DNA of 64,000 nt from Streptomyces phaeofaciens (GTDB lineage: Bacteria; Actinomycetota; Actinomycetes; Streptomycetales; Streptomycetaceae). A program made the translations under genes and the position numbers. A model generated the notes under the pieces. The model was not told the DNA's origin. It worked only from the letters and a program-made list of their open reading frames with translations, and did not search any database. Position 1 is the first letter of the stretch. Every line of letters starts with the position of its first letter. Positions 47,319 through 55,131 of the stretch are shown piece by piece. The stretch is from NCBI RefSeq assembly GCF_014648915.1, contig NZ_BMSA01000013.1:124001-188000 (forward strand). Direction: 5' to 3'.

Positions 47319-47672
47319 TCAGCGGACGACCGGCTCGCCGGCCAGGTACGTCCGGCGCAGAAAGCGCATCAGCGTCTTGGAGTCGAACTCCACGACGGAG
47401 ACGCCGCGCGCGGAGTGGAACTCGACGACGGCCTGGACCCGGCCGCACGGCCACACCCGTACCTCTCCGGTGCCGGCCGGAGCGCGCAGGCCCTGTTCGA
47501 GGAGGGTGCGGGCGAACGTCCACTCGTGCCGGTCGGGAAGACCGAAGTGCACCGAGCGGGGATCGTCGTCGGGGTCGTAGCGCAGAACGACGGGGACGGC
47601 CGCGCGTTCCTCTTCGACCATGTCCGCGTCCGTGACGATGTGGGCGCGCGCATACTGTTCGACTACAGACAT
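47319..47672 (-). CDS. ssgE: SsgA-like sporulation protein, probably SsgE
   Basis: A protein of 117 residues, short for the SsgA-like family. Recognisable blocks are VPVVLRYDPDDDPRSVHFGLP, EWTFARTLLEQGL and WPCGRVQAVVEFHSARGVSVVEF. The family occurs only in sporulating actinobacteria and steers septation, wall synthesis and spore separation. The SsgE identity rests on position next to two PBP genes, which matches SCO3158 from memory. SsgE is linked to spore maturation and chain separation. It starts at ATG 47672. Confidence 0.85.
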   Translation of the reverse strand: MSVVEQYARAHIVTDADMVEEERAAVPVVLRYDPDDDPRSVHFGLPDRHEWTFARTLLEQGLRAPAGTGEVRVWPCGRVQAVVEFHSARGVSVVEFDSKTLMRFLRRTYLAGEPVVR

Positions 47673-47856
47673 CGACCGGCCCTCTCACCCTGCGTGACCC
47701 GTGCGGAAGCTGTGCGTCTACTCCCCCTCCAATGTCGCACAAATTCCGGAATGCGCCGCTCCGCGCCGTCCGGTCTCCCGTTCGCGCAGGATCCCTATCT
47801 CACGTGTGCGATATCCGCGGCGGTGCACCCCGGGCGATAAAACCAGACACTCGCTC

Positions 47857-47887
47857 TTGCGAACCATTCGCATTAAGCCACTATCAT
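47857..47887 (+). promoter_or_regulatory. Promoter with Fur-family-like operator before the cbiM operon
   Basis: TGCGAA-CCA-TTCGCA (47858-47872) is a perfect inverted repeat of 15 bases, the size of Fur-family (Zur/Nur) boxes. It covers the -35 candidate TTGCGA (47857-47862). TATCAT (47882-47887) is a good -10 hexamer, 6 bases before GTG 47894. Repression by a metal-bound Fur-type regulator is a simple reading. No cobalamin riboswitch was recognised in 47673-47893. Confidence 0.7.
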
Positions 47888-47893
47888 CGACGG

Positions 47894-48949
47894 GTGCACG
47901 TACCCGACGGATTCATCAACGCCCCGACCTCCGCCGCCGCCGGAGTCGTCGCCGCCGGCGCCATCGCGGTGAGCCTGCGCGGCGCGCGCCGCGAACTCGA
48001 CGAACGCACGGCGCCGCTGGCCGGCCTGGTCGCGGCGTTCATCTTCGCCGTGCAGATGCTGAACTTCCCCGTCGCGGCGGGAACCAGCGGCCATCTGCTC
48101 GGCGGCGCGCTCGCCGCGATACTCGTGGGCCCCTTCACCGGGGTCCTGTGCGTGTCCGTGGTCCTGCTGATGCAGGGCATCCTCTTCGCCGACGGCGGAC
48201 TGACCGCGCTCGGCGTGAACATCACCGTCATGGCCTGTGTGACGACGGTCGTCGCGTACACCGTCTTCCGCGGCCTGGTGAAGGTGCTGCCGCACACCCG
48301 CCGTTCGGTGACCGTGGCCTCCTTCACCGCCGCGCTCCTGTCCGTCCCGGGCGCCGCCCTCGCCTTCACCCTCATCTACTGGATCGGCGGCACCACCGAC
48401 ATCGCGATCGGCAAGGTCGCCACCGCGATGGTCGGCGTGCACGTGCTGATCGGCATCGGCGAGGCCGTGATCACCGCGCTGACCGTGGGCGCCGTCATCG
48501 CCGTCCGCCCGGACCTCGTCCACGGCGCGCGCGGCCTCGGGCAGCGGCTCCAGCTGCGGGTGAACGGCGAACTCGTCGACGCGCCCCCGGCCGAGAAGGC
48601 GCGCACGGCGCCTGCGGCGGCGCGCACCTCCCGGCGCACGCTGTGGCTCACCGGTCTGGTCACCTCCCTCGTCCTCGCCGGCTTCGTCAGCTTCTACGCC
48701 TCGGCCGACCCCGACGGCCTGGAGAAGGTCGCCGCCGACAAGGGCATCGACGCGAAGGTCGAGGATCACGCGGCCGCCGACTCCCCGCTCGCCGACTACG
48801 GCGTCAAGGACGTCCAGAACGCCCGGCTGTCCGGCGGCCTCGCCGGTGTGATCGGCGTCGGCGTGACCGTCGTCGCGGGCAGCACGGTGTTCTGGGCCGT
48901 GCGCAGGCGCCGCACGGACGCCGTGTCCCCGGCGAGCACGAGCGTCTGA
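47894..48949 (+). CDS. cbiM: ECF metal transporter S component, CbiM-CbiN fusion
   Basis: A protein of 351 residues. The N-terminus MHVPDGF carries the metal-binding His2 and PDG block typical of CbiM/NikM; six or seven membrane helices follow. After residue 250 a second part has a membrane helix, the PDGLE motif (ADPDGLEKVAADKG) and a last helix, which is the CbiN/NikN domain. The protein is thus a CbiMN fusion that gives Co2+ or Ni2+ specificity; which metal cannot be told. GTG 47894 sits 6 bases after TATCAT, so the mRNA is probably leaderless. Operon: cbiM-cbiQ-cbiO-ohrR. Confidence 0.93.
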   Translation: MHVPDGFINAPTSAAAGVVAAGAIAVSLRGARRELDERTAPLAGLVAAFIFAVQMLNFPVAAGTSGHLLGGALAAILVGPFTGVLCVSVVLLMQGILFADGGLTALGVNITVMACVTTVVAYTVFRGLVKVLPHTRRSVTVASFTAALLSVPGAALAFTLIYWIGGTTDIAIGKVATAMVGVHVLIGIGEAVITALTVGAVIAVRPDLVHGARGLGQRLQLRVNGELVDAPPAEKARTAPAAARTSRRTLWLTGLVTSLVLAGFVSFYASADPDGLEKVAADKGIDAKVEDHAAADSPLADYGVKDVQNARLSGGLAGVIGVGVTVVAGSTVFWAVRRRRTDAVSPASTSV

Positions 48950-48950
48950 C

Positions 48951-49712
48951 ATGGGAGCGGGACACGCGCACCGGTTGTACCGGCACGGGCATTCACCGGT
49001 GCACACCCTGCCGCCGCACACCAAGCTGGCCGCCACCTTCGCCTTCGTGGTCGTCGTCGTGTCGACGCCGCGGGAGGCGATGTGGGCGTTCGGCCTGTAC
49101 GCGCTGCTGCTCGCCGTCGTCGCGCACCGCGCGCGCGTGCCGGCCGGTTTTCTGCTGAAGCGGCTGCTGATCGAGGTGCCGTTCGTGGCGTTCGCGGTGC
49201 TGATGCCGTTCGTGGCGGAGGGCGAGCGGGTGGACGTCCTCGGGCTGTCCCTGAGCGTCAACGGCCTCTGGGGCGCCTGGAACGTCCTCGCCAAGGGCAC
49301 CCTGGGCGTCGCCGCCTCCGTACTGCTGGCCGCCACCACCGAGCTGCGCGCCCTCCTGCTGGGCCTCCAGCGCCTGAGGCTGCCCCCGCTGCTGGTGCAG
49401 ATCGCCTCCTTCATGATCCGCTACGGCGACCTCATCACGGACGAGATGCGGCGCATGCGGATCGCCCGCGAGTCACGCGGGTTCGAGGCGCGCGGCGTAC
49501 GCCACTGGGGAGTGCTCGCGAAGTCGGCGGGCGCCCTGTTCATCCGCTCCTACGAGCGCGGCGAGCGGGTGCACCTGGCCATGGTCAGCAGGGGGTACGC
49601 CGGTTCGATGCCGGTGATCGACGAGGTGACCGCGACCCGGGCGCAGTGGTCGTACGCCTTCGCCCTGCCGGTCGCCGCCCTGGTCGTCTGCATGGTGGGA
49701 TGGATCCTGTGA
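48951..49712 (+). CDS. cbiQ: ECF transporter T component CbiQ
   Basis: A protein of 253 residues with five or six membrane helices. It has the hydrophilic loop with the two conserved Ala-Arg-Gly-type motifs (RESRGFEARGVRHWG and VSRGYAG) that contact the ATPase. ATG 48951 starts one base after the cbiM stop. Its stop overlaps the cbiO start. Confidence 0.93.
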   Translation: MGAGHAHRLYRHGHSPVHTLPPHTKLAATFAFVVVVVSTPREAMWAFGLYALLLAVVAHRARVPAGFLLKRLLIEVPFVAFAVLMPFVAEGERVDVLGLSLSVNGLWGAWNVLAKGTLGVAASVLLAATTELRALLLGLQRLRLPPLLVQIASFMIRYGDLITDEMRRMRIARESRGFEARGVRHWGVLAKSAGALFIRSYERGERVHLAMVSRGYAGSMPVIDEVTATRAQWSYAFALPVAALVVCMVGWIL

Positions 49713-50461
49713 GCACTGCTTCCCTGGAGGTCTCCGGCCTCGCCTTCGCCTACCCCGACGGCCATCAGGCCCTGTTCGGCGTGGACTTCTCGATCGCGCG
49801 CGGGGAGCGGGTCGCGCTGCTCGGACCGAACGGCGCCGGCAAGACGACCCTCGTCCTGCACCTGAACGGCATCCTGGGCGGCGGCACCGGCGCGGTGACG
49901 GTCGCCGGACTGCCCGTCGGCAAGCGGCACATGGCGGAGATCCGGCGCAAGGTCGGCATCGTCTTCCAGGACCCGGACGACCAGCTGTTCATGCCGACGG
50001 TCCGCGAGGACGTCGCCTTCGGGCCGGCCGCGGCCGGGATGAAGGGCGCCGAGCTGGAGGAGCGGGTGGACCGCGCGCTCGCGCAGGTCGGGATGGCGGA
50101 GTTCAAGGACCGCCCACCGCACCATCTCTCCTTCGGGCAGCGCCGCCGGGTCGCCGTCGCGACCGTGCTCGCCATGGAGCCGGAGATCCTCGTCCTGGAC
50201 GAGCCGTCGTCCAACCTCGACCCCGCCTCCCGCCGCGAACTCGCCGACATCCTGCGCTCGTTGGACGTCACCGTCCTGATGGTCACGCACGACCTGCCGT
50301 ACGCGCTCGAACTGTGCCCGCGCGCCCTGATCCTGAGCGACGGCGTGATCGCGGCGGACGGGCGCACGGGCGAGCTGCTCGCCGACGAGACGCTGATGCG
50401 CGCGCATCGGCTCGAGCTGCCCTTCGGATTCGACCCGCGCACCGCGACAATGGGCGCGTGA
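49709..50461 (+). CDS. cbiO: ECF transporter ATPase CbiO
   Basis: A protein of 250 residues. Walker A GPNGAGKTT, Q-loop VFQDPDDQLF, signature LSFGQRRR and Walker B LVLDEPSSNLD are all present. GTG 49709 overlaps the cbiQ stop (GTGA), and the gene's own stop overlaps the ohrR start in the same way. It supplies energy for the CbiMN-CbiQ complex. Confidence 0.95.
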   Translation: MSTASLEVSGLAFAYPDGHQALFGVDFSIARGERVALLGPNGAGKTTLVLHLNGILGGGTGAVTVAGLPVGKRHMAEIRRKVGIVFQDPDDQLFMPTVREDVAFGPAAAGMKGAELEERVDRALAQVGMAEFKDRPPHHLSFGQRRRVAVATVLAMEPEILVLDEPSSNLDPASRRELADILRSLDVTVLMVTHDLPYALELCPRALILSDGVIAADGRTGELLADETLMRAHRLELPFGFDPRTATMGA

Positions 50462-50919
50462 CGAACCAGGAGACCGACGGCTCACTGCGGCTCGACGACC
50501 AGCTGTGCTTCGCGCTGTACGCGGCGCAGCGCGCGGTGACGTCCGCCTACCGCCCGCTCCTCGACGAACTCGGCCTGACCTATCCGCAGTACCTCGTGCT
50601 GCTGGTGCTGTGGGAGCGCGGCGAGACGACCGTCAAGGAGCTGGCGGCCGCGCTGCGGCTCGACTACGGCACGGTGTCGCCGCTGTTGAAGCGGCTGGAG
50701 GCGGCGGGGCTGGTGCGCCGGGAGCGCTCCGCACGGGACGAGCGCTCGGTGCTCGTGGCGTGCACCGGGCGCGGCGAGGAGCTGAAGGGGCGCGCGGAGC
50801 GTGTCCCCGGCGCGCTGCTCGCGGCGACGGAGCTGGCGGGCGCGGAGGTCGCGCGGTTGCGCGAGGAGCTGTGGCAGCTCGCGGAGAGGGCGCACGGCGC
50901 GGCGGACCGGGCGCACTGA
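50458..50919 (+). CDS. ohrR: OhrR-type MarR regulator sensing organic peroxides
   Basis: A protein of 153 residues, very like OhrR: LRLDDQLCFALYAAQRAVTSAYRPLLDELGLTYPQYL with the reactive C17, then KRLEAAGLVRRERSARDERSVLV as recognition helix and wing. Peroxide oxidises the cysteine and lifts repression of ohr. GTG 50458 overlaps the cbiO stop by four bases, so it is translated as part of the metal-transport operon, an unusual link. The target gene ohr lies 144 bases downstream. Confidence 0.92.
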   Translation: MTNQETDGSLRLDDQLCFALYAAQRAVTSAYRPLLDELGLTYPQYLVLLVLWERGETTVKELAAALRLDYGTVSPLLKRLEAAGLVRRERSARDERSVLVACTGRGEELKGRAERVPGALLAATELAGAEVARLREELWQLAERAHGAADRAH

Positions 50920-51006
50920 CGCCCGGCGCTGGGTAGTCCCCCACGCCACCGCCCCTCACACGAGGTTACCCGCGGTTACCACCCCCCTGGCCATGGAGCA
51001 CATCCC

Positions 51007-51044
51007 TACCGGCCGGTACCTTGTGCACGATGTAATTGTGAACA
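51007..51044. promoter_or_regulatory. Candidate ohr promoter and OhrR operator
   Basis: TACCGGCCGGTA (51007-51018) is a perfect palindrome. TGTGCAC (51022-51028) and GTGAACA (51038-51044) form an imperfect inverted repeat around TGTAAT (51031-51036), a possible -10 box. A GGGGGAGG ribosome site follows at 51049-51056. OhrR is the obvious candidate to bind here. Confidence 0.5.
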
Positions 51045-51063
51045 TCCTGGGGGAGGTACCGCC

Positions 51064-51519
51064 GTGACAGAAGCCGCCGCAGCCGAGACCGTCGACACCC
51101 GTCCGACGAAGATCATGTACGTCGCCGAGGCCACCGCGCACGGCGGTCGCGACGGCTTCGTGACCAGCCAGGACGGGCAGATCAAGCTGAAAGTGGCGAT
51201 GCCGCCGGCCATGGGCGGGGACGGCAACGGCACCAACCCGGAACAGCTCTTCGCGGCCGGCTACAGCTCCTGCTTCCACAACGCGCTGATCCTCGTCGGC
51301 AACCGGGCCGGCTACGACCTGACCGGCTCCACGGTCGCCGCGAAGGTCGGCATCGGACCGAACCGGACCAAGGGGTACGGGCTCGCCGTCGCCCTCAGCG
51401 TCTCCCTCCCCGTCCTCGACGCGGACCTCGCCGCGAAGCTGGTCGACGCGGCGCACGAGGTGTGCCCGTACTCGAACGCCACCCGCGGCAACATCGATGT
51501 AACGATCCTCCTGGGCTGA
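51064..51519 (+). CDS. ohr: Organic hydroperoxide resistance protein Ohr
   Basis: A protein of 151 residues that reduces organic and lipid hydroperoxides. The two redox cysteines are C70 in GYSSCFHNAL and C134 in HEVCPYSNATRGNIDV. The length and fold pattern (OsmC/Ohr family) are normal. GTG 51064 has GGGGGAGG 7 bases upstream. It follows ohrR. Confidence 0.96.
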   Translation: MTEAAAAETVDTRPTKIMYVAEATAHGGRDGFVTSQDGQIKLKVAMPPAMGGDGNGTNPEQLFAAGYSSCFHNALILVGNRAGYDLTGSTVAAKVGIGPNRTKGYGLAVALSVSLPVLDADLAAKLVDAAHEVCPYSNATRGNIDVTILLG

Positions 51520-51592
51520 CCGGACGCAGGAATCGCAGGCTTCACGGGCGTGTTCCCCTGGAGTCGAAGGCGAGACGAAAGGGCGTGCGGGC

Positions 51593-52765
51593 GTGGACGT
51601 GCACGGTGCGGTGGCCGAGGGCTTCGAGCCGGTCCGGGAGGCGTTCGCGCGGAACTTCGAGGTGCTCGGGGACCGGGGCGCGGCCGTGGCCGTCTACCGG
51701 GACGGGCACCGCGTCGTGGACCTGTGGGGCGGCACCCGGGACGTCGACGGCACCGCGCCCTGGGAGCACGGCACCGCGCAGATCGTGCGGTCCGCCACCA
51801 AGGGCGTCGCCGCCGCCGTCCTCCTCCTGCTGCACCAGCGCGGCGAACTGGACCTGGACGCGCCGGTGGGCTCGTACTGGCCCGAGTACAAGGCGGCAGG
51901 CAAGGAGCGGACCCTCGTATGGCATCTGCTCGCCCACCGGGCGGGCGTGCCCGTGCTGGACCGGCCGCTGACGCCCGCCGAGGCCGCCGACCCCGACCTC
52001 GGCGCCGCGGCCGTCGCCGCGCAGGCACCGGCCTGGGAGCCGGGCACGGGCCACGGCTACCACGCGCAGACGTACAGCTGGCTGACGGGCGAGCTGGTGC
52101 GGCGGATCACCGGGCGGACCGTCGGCGAGTGGATCGCCGACGAGATCGCCGGACCGCTCGACGCCGACCTCTGGGTCGGACTCCCGGCGGCGCGGCGCGC
52201 CCGGGTGGGGCGCGTGGGCCAGATCGACGCGCCGGCGCAGACCGGGACCCTCAGGACCCGGCCCAAGCAGTCCGTCGCCGACGCCTACGCCGACCCGGAC
52301 TCCCTCACCCGGCGCGCCTTCGCCGCGATCACCCCGCTGCCCGACGAGAACGACCCGGGCTACCGGGCCGCCGTCCTGCCCGCCTCCAACGGCATCGCGA
52401 CCGCCGACGGCCTCGCCCGCTTCTACGCCTCACTCATCGGCGAAGTGGACGGCGGGACACGGCTGTTCACCCCGGAGACGGCGGAGCTGGCCCGGGGCGA
52501 GCGGTCCGCCGGCGCGGACCGGGTGCTCGTGGTGCACACCCGGTTCGGCCTCGGGCCCATGCTGCACGGCGCCGCCTCCCCGCTGCTGTCCCCCACCTCC
52601 TTCGGCCACCCGGGCCGCGGCGGCGCCCTCGGCCTCGCCGACCCGGAGTCCGGCCTCGCGTTCGGCTATGTCACCAACGGCTTCCGGACGAGCGTGACGG
52701 CGGACCCGCGGGCGCAGGCACTGCTGCGGGCGGTACGGACGGCCGCGGCGGCCGCAGCCCGCTGA
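51593..52765 (+). CDS. Beta-lactamase-fold serine hydrolase (esterase EstB type)
   Basis: A protein of 390 residues of the class C beta-lactamase fold. The nucleophile motif is S67-A-T-K70 and the catalytic tyrosine is Y156 in GHGYHAQTYSW. GHPGRGG near the C-terminus takes the place of the KTG-like box. No signal peptide is seen, so it is likely a cytoplasmic esterase rather than a secreted beta-lactamase. The substrate is unknown. Confidence 0.87.
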   Translation: MDVHGAVAEGFEPVREAFARNFEVLGDRGAAVAVYRDGHRVVDLWGGTRDVDGTAPWEHGTAQIVRSATKGVAAAVLLLLHQRGELDLDAPVGSYWPEYKAAGKERTLVWHLLAHRAGVPVLDRPLTPAEAADPDLGAAAVAAQAPAWEPGTGHGYHAQTYSWLTGELVRRITGRTVGEWIADEIAGPLDADLWVGLPAARRARVGRVGQIDAPAQTGTLRTRPKQSVADAYADPDSLTRRAFAAITPLPDENDPGYRAAVLPASNGIATADGLARFYASLIGEVDGGTRLFTPETAELARGERSAGADRVLVVHTRFGLGPMLHGAASPLLSPTSFGHPGRGGALGLADPESGLAFGYVTNGFRTSVTADPRAQALLRAVRTAAAAAAR

Positions 52766-52814
52766 ACGGGCCCGCGGCCCGGTGGCGGCCGTCCGGCCCG
52801 CCCGCGGCAGCGCC

Positions 52815-53090
52815 TCAGACGTTGATGGAATGCGACGTCCGCCCCGACGCCTCGTCGATCTCCGTGTGCGCCTTGGTGAGCAGCCGCATGGCGATCTCGT
52901 TCAGGGCGCGGGCGCCGGCGATCTCCTCGCCGACTCTCGGCTGGTCGGAGTCGATCTGGTGGCGGACGGCATGACCGTGCGCCCGGATCTCGCTGCCGTC
53001 GGGCAAGCGGACCAGAGCGGCCGCGTCCGTGTGCCGGCCGTCCTCCTTGAACTCCAGCTCGACATGCCATCCCACAGTGGTGTGCATCAT
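52815..53090 (-). CDS. DUF1876 (dsRBD-like) protein
   Basis: A protein of 91 residues. ATG 53090 is chosen because a near-perfect GGAGGTGATC lies just upstream; the frame is open for another 49 codons without support. WHVELEFKEDGRHTDAAALVRL and the Asn-Glu-Ile-Ala helix near the end match DUF1876, short actinomycete proteins of unknown function. It converges with the EstB-type gene. Confidence 0.85.
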   Translation of the reverse strand: MMHTTVGWHVELEFKEDGRHTDAAALVRLPDGSEIRAHGHAVRHQIDSDQPRVGEEIAGARALNEIAMRLLTKAHTEIDEASGRTSHSINV

Positions 53091-53362
53091 GACGATCACC
53101 TCCGGAACACCTGCTTCCAGGGTGCGCCTCCGGACGCGCCCCCGCACCCAGTCGGCCGGCACCCCTGGCGGAAAACCCCGTTGCCACGGCTCCGCGCCGC
53201 GCACTAGCGTCGGCCGGGTGACTGCCGGGTCGGCCATGGGCCACGCACGAGTGAGGCGCCCGGCCTCGGCGTGAGCCCGAGGCGGGCGCGAGCCCCGCCG
53301 TTCCTCCGCGTCTTCCCTTCCTACAGCTCAGGAATGCCACCGGGACACGGAGAACCCCTCAG

Positions 53363-53752
53363 ATGACCACGATCGCCCAGCTCGACCACACCGCCGTCTA
53401 CGCGCACGACCGCCGCCGCTCGGCCGAGTTCCTCGCCGGGATCCTCGGCCTGGAGGTCGGTGCCCCCTTCGGCCCCTTCCTCCCCGTCGACCTCGGCAAC
53501 GGGGTGACGCTCGACTACTACGAGAAGCGCGACGAACCGATCCAGTCCCAGCACTACGCCTTCCTCGTGCCCGAGGAGGAGTTCGACGGGATGATCGCCC
53601 GGCTGGAGGCGGCGGGGGTCACCTACCACGCCGACCCCTCGCACACCGAACCCGGCCGGATCAACCGCCTGTTCGGCGGCCGGGGCGCGTACTTCACCGA
53701 CCCGGACGGCCACAACATGGAGATCATGACCCGCCCGTACGTCCGGCCCTAG
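53363..53752 (+). CDS. VOC-superfamily protein
   Basis: A protein of 129 residues with two glyoxalase-type modules: LDHTAVYAHDRRRSAEFLAGILGL and GRGAYFTDPDGHNMEIMTRPY, where H13-like and E residues would bind a metal. The substrate is unknown. It ends in a hairpin shared with the convergent EamA gene. The 272 bases upstream hold no gene. Confidence 0.87.
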   Translation: MTTIAQLDHTAVYAHDRRRSAEFLAGILGLEVGAPFGPFLPVDLGNGVTLDYYEKRDEPIQSQHYAFLVPEEEFDGMIARLEAAGVTYHADPSHTEPGRINRLFGGRGAYFTDPDGHNMEIMTRPYVRP

Positions 53753-53783
53753 GGGGCGTCTCTCCGATCTTCGGAGGGCCCCC
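53752..53783. terminator. Terminator between the VOC and EamA genes
   Basis: GGGGGC (53752-53757) pairs with GCCCCC (53778-53783), and CTCCGA-TCT-TCGGAG (53762-53776) forms the inner stem. The hairpin begins at the last base of the VOC stop codon. Confidence 0.72.
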
Positions 53784-53791
53784 AGGCGCTG

Positions 53792-54637
53792 TCACCCCGC
53801 CCGCAGCATCAGCCCGATGCCGGCCACGAGCAGCACGGCCGCGGCGATGCGGGGTGCGCCGAAGCGCTCCTTGAAGAACAGGGCCCCGATCGCCGCTCCG
53901 ACGATGATCGACGACTCGCGCAGGGCGGCGACGGGGGCCAGTTCGGCGCGGGTCTGGGCCCACAGGACGAGGGCGTAGGCGGCGACGGAGAGCGCCGCGC
54001 CGAACAGGCCGAGGGCGGCGAACGGGCGCAGCCGCGCGAGGGTTTCGCCCCGCAGGCGGGTGACCGCGTACGCCGGGATGGCGGCGCCCTGAAGGGCCAT
54101 CAGCCAGGCGATGTAGCCGAGCGGGGAACCGGCGGCGCGGACGCCGAGCCCGTCGACGACGGTGTACGCGGCGATGGTCAGCCCGGTCGCCAGGGCGGCG
54201 CCGATCGCCGCCCAGTCGGGCCGGCGCCCGCGCAGTCCCCACAGGGCGACGCCGGTCAGCCCGGCACAGGACAGCGCGATGCCGGCGGCGGCCCAGCCGT
54301 CGGGCACCTCGTGGGCGAACACGGCGGCCAGGGCGGTGACGACGAGGGGCGCGGAGCCGCGCGCGATGGGGTACGCCTGGCCGAAGTCGCCCAGCCGGAA
54401 GGCCAGCATCAGCAGGGACTGGTACACGATGTGGATGACGGCGGAGCCGAGCAGGTACGGCCACGCGTCGGCCGCCGGGAGCCGGGTGAACGGCAGCAGC
54501 GCGAGCCCGATCAGCATCCCGCCGCCCGAGATCAGCGTGAAGCCGACGAGTTTGTCGGTGATCCGGTGGGCGATGGCGTTCCAGCCGGCGTGGGTGACCG
54601 CGGCGAGCAGGACGGCCGTGGCGACCAGCGGCGTCAC
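53792..54637 (-). CDS. EamA/DMT-family transporter
   Basis: A protein of 281 residues with ten membrane helices in two repeats, typical of drug/metabolite exporters. The first repeat has AYPIARGSAPLVVTALAAVFAHEVP and the second has ALRESSIIVGAAIGALFFKERFG. GTG 54637 overlaps the stop of the YbaK-like gene (GTGA), so they are coupled. The cargo is unknown. Confidence 0.9.
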   Translation of the reverse strand: MTPLVATAVLLAAVTHAGWNAIAHRITDKLVGFTLISGGGMLIGLALLPFTRLPAADAWPYLLGSAVIHIVYQSLLMLAFRLGDFGQAYPIARGSAPLVVTALAAVFAHEVPDGWAAAGIALSCAGLTGVALWGLRGRRPDWAAIGAALATGLTIAAYTVVDGLGVRAAGSPLGYIAWLMALQGAAIPAYAVTRLRGETLARLRPFAALGLFGAALSVAAYALVLWAQTRAELAPVAALRESSIIVGAAIGALFFKERFGAPRIAAAVLLVAGIGLMLRAG

Positions 54638-55122
54638 GAAGTGCGCTCGCGCACGTCCACGAGCGTCGCGGCGGCGTGGGCGACGAGGGCCTGGGGTTCC
54701 ATGGGGAACACGGCGTGCGGGTCGCCGGCCGCGGCCCACACCTCGTCGTGCGCGAGCAGCGCGCGGTCGGCGAGGACGCGGGTGCGGGTGCGGTGCCCGA
54801 ACGGCGGGACGCCCCCGATCGCGTACCCGGTGGTCTCGCGTACGACGTCGGCGGCGGCCCGGGTGACGCGTTCGGCGCCGAGTTCCCTGCGCACCAGCTC
54901 GACGTCGACCCGGGACGCGCCGTCCATGAGGACCAGCACCGGCTCCCCGTCCGCCGCGAAGATCAGCGACTTGCAGATCTGGCTCAGCTCGCAGCCGATC
55001 GCGGCGGCGGCCTCGGCGGCGGTCCTGGTCGCGTCGGGGAAGCGGCGGACGCGCGGCGGCACGTCGTCGAGTCCGAGGGCCTCCAGGGCCTGGGTGAAGC
55101 GGGGGTGCGCGCCTGTCGTCAT
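54634..55122 (-). CDS. YbaK/ProX-type aminoacyl-tRNA deacylase
   Basis: A protein of 162 residues of the YbaK/EbsC fold, which removes wrongly attached amino acids from tRNA. The helix RTAAEAAAAIGCELSQICKSLIF carries the conserved lysine. ETTGYAIGGVPPFGH is the other family block. It lies upstream of and coupled to the EamA gene. Confidence 0.9.
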   Translation of the reverse strand: MTTGAHPRFTQALEALGLDDVPPRVRRFPDATRTAAEAAAAIGCELSQICKSLIFAADGEPVLVLMDGASRVDVELVRRELGAERVTRAAADVVRETTGYAIGGVPPFGHRTRTRVLADRALLAHDEVWAAAGDPHAVFPMEPQALVAHAAATLVDVRERTS

Positions 55123-55131
55123 GGACGCACG

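Noticed and set aside
47673..47893. Cobalamin riboswitch upstream of cbiM
   Set aside because: No B12-box-like sequence or the expected folded leader was found; the start also appears leaderless.
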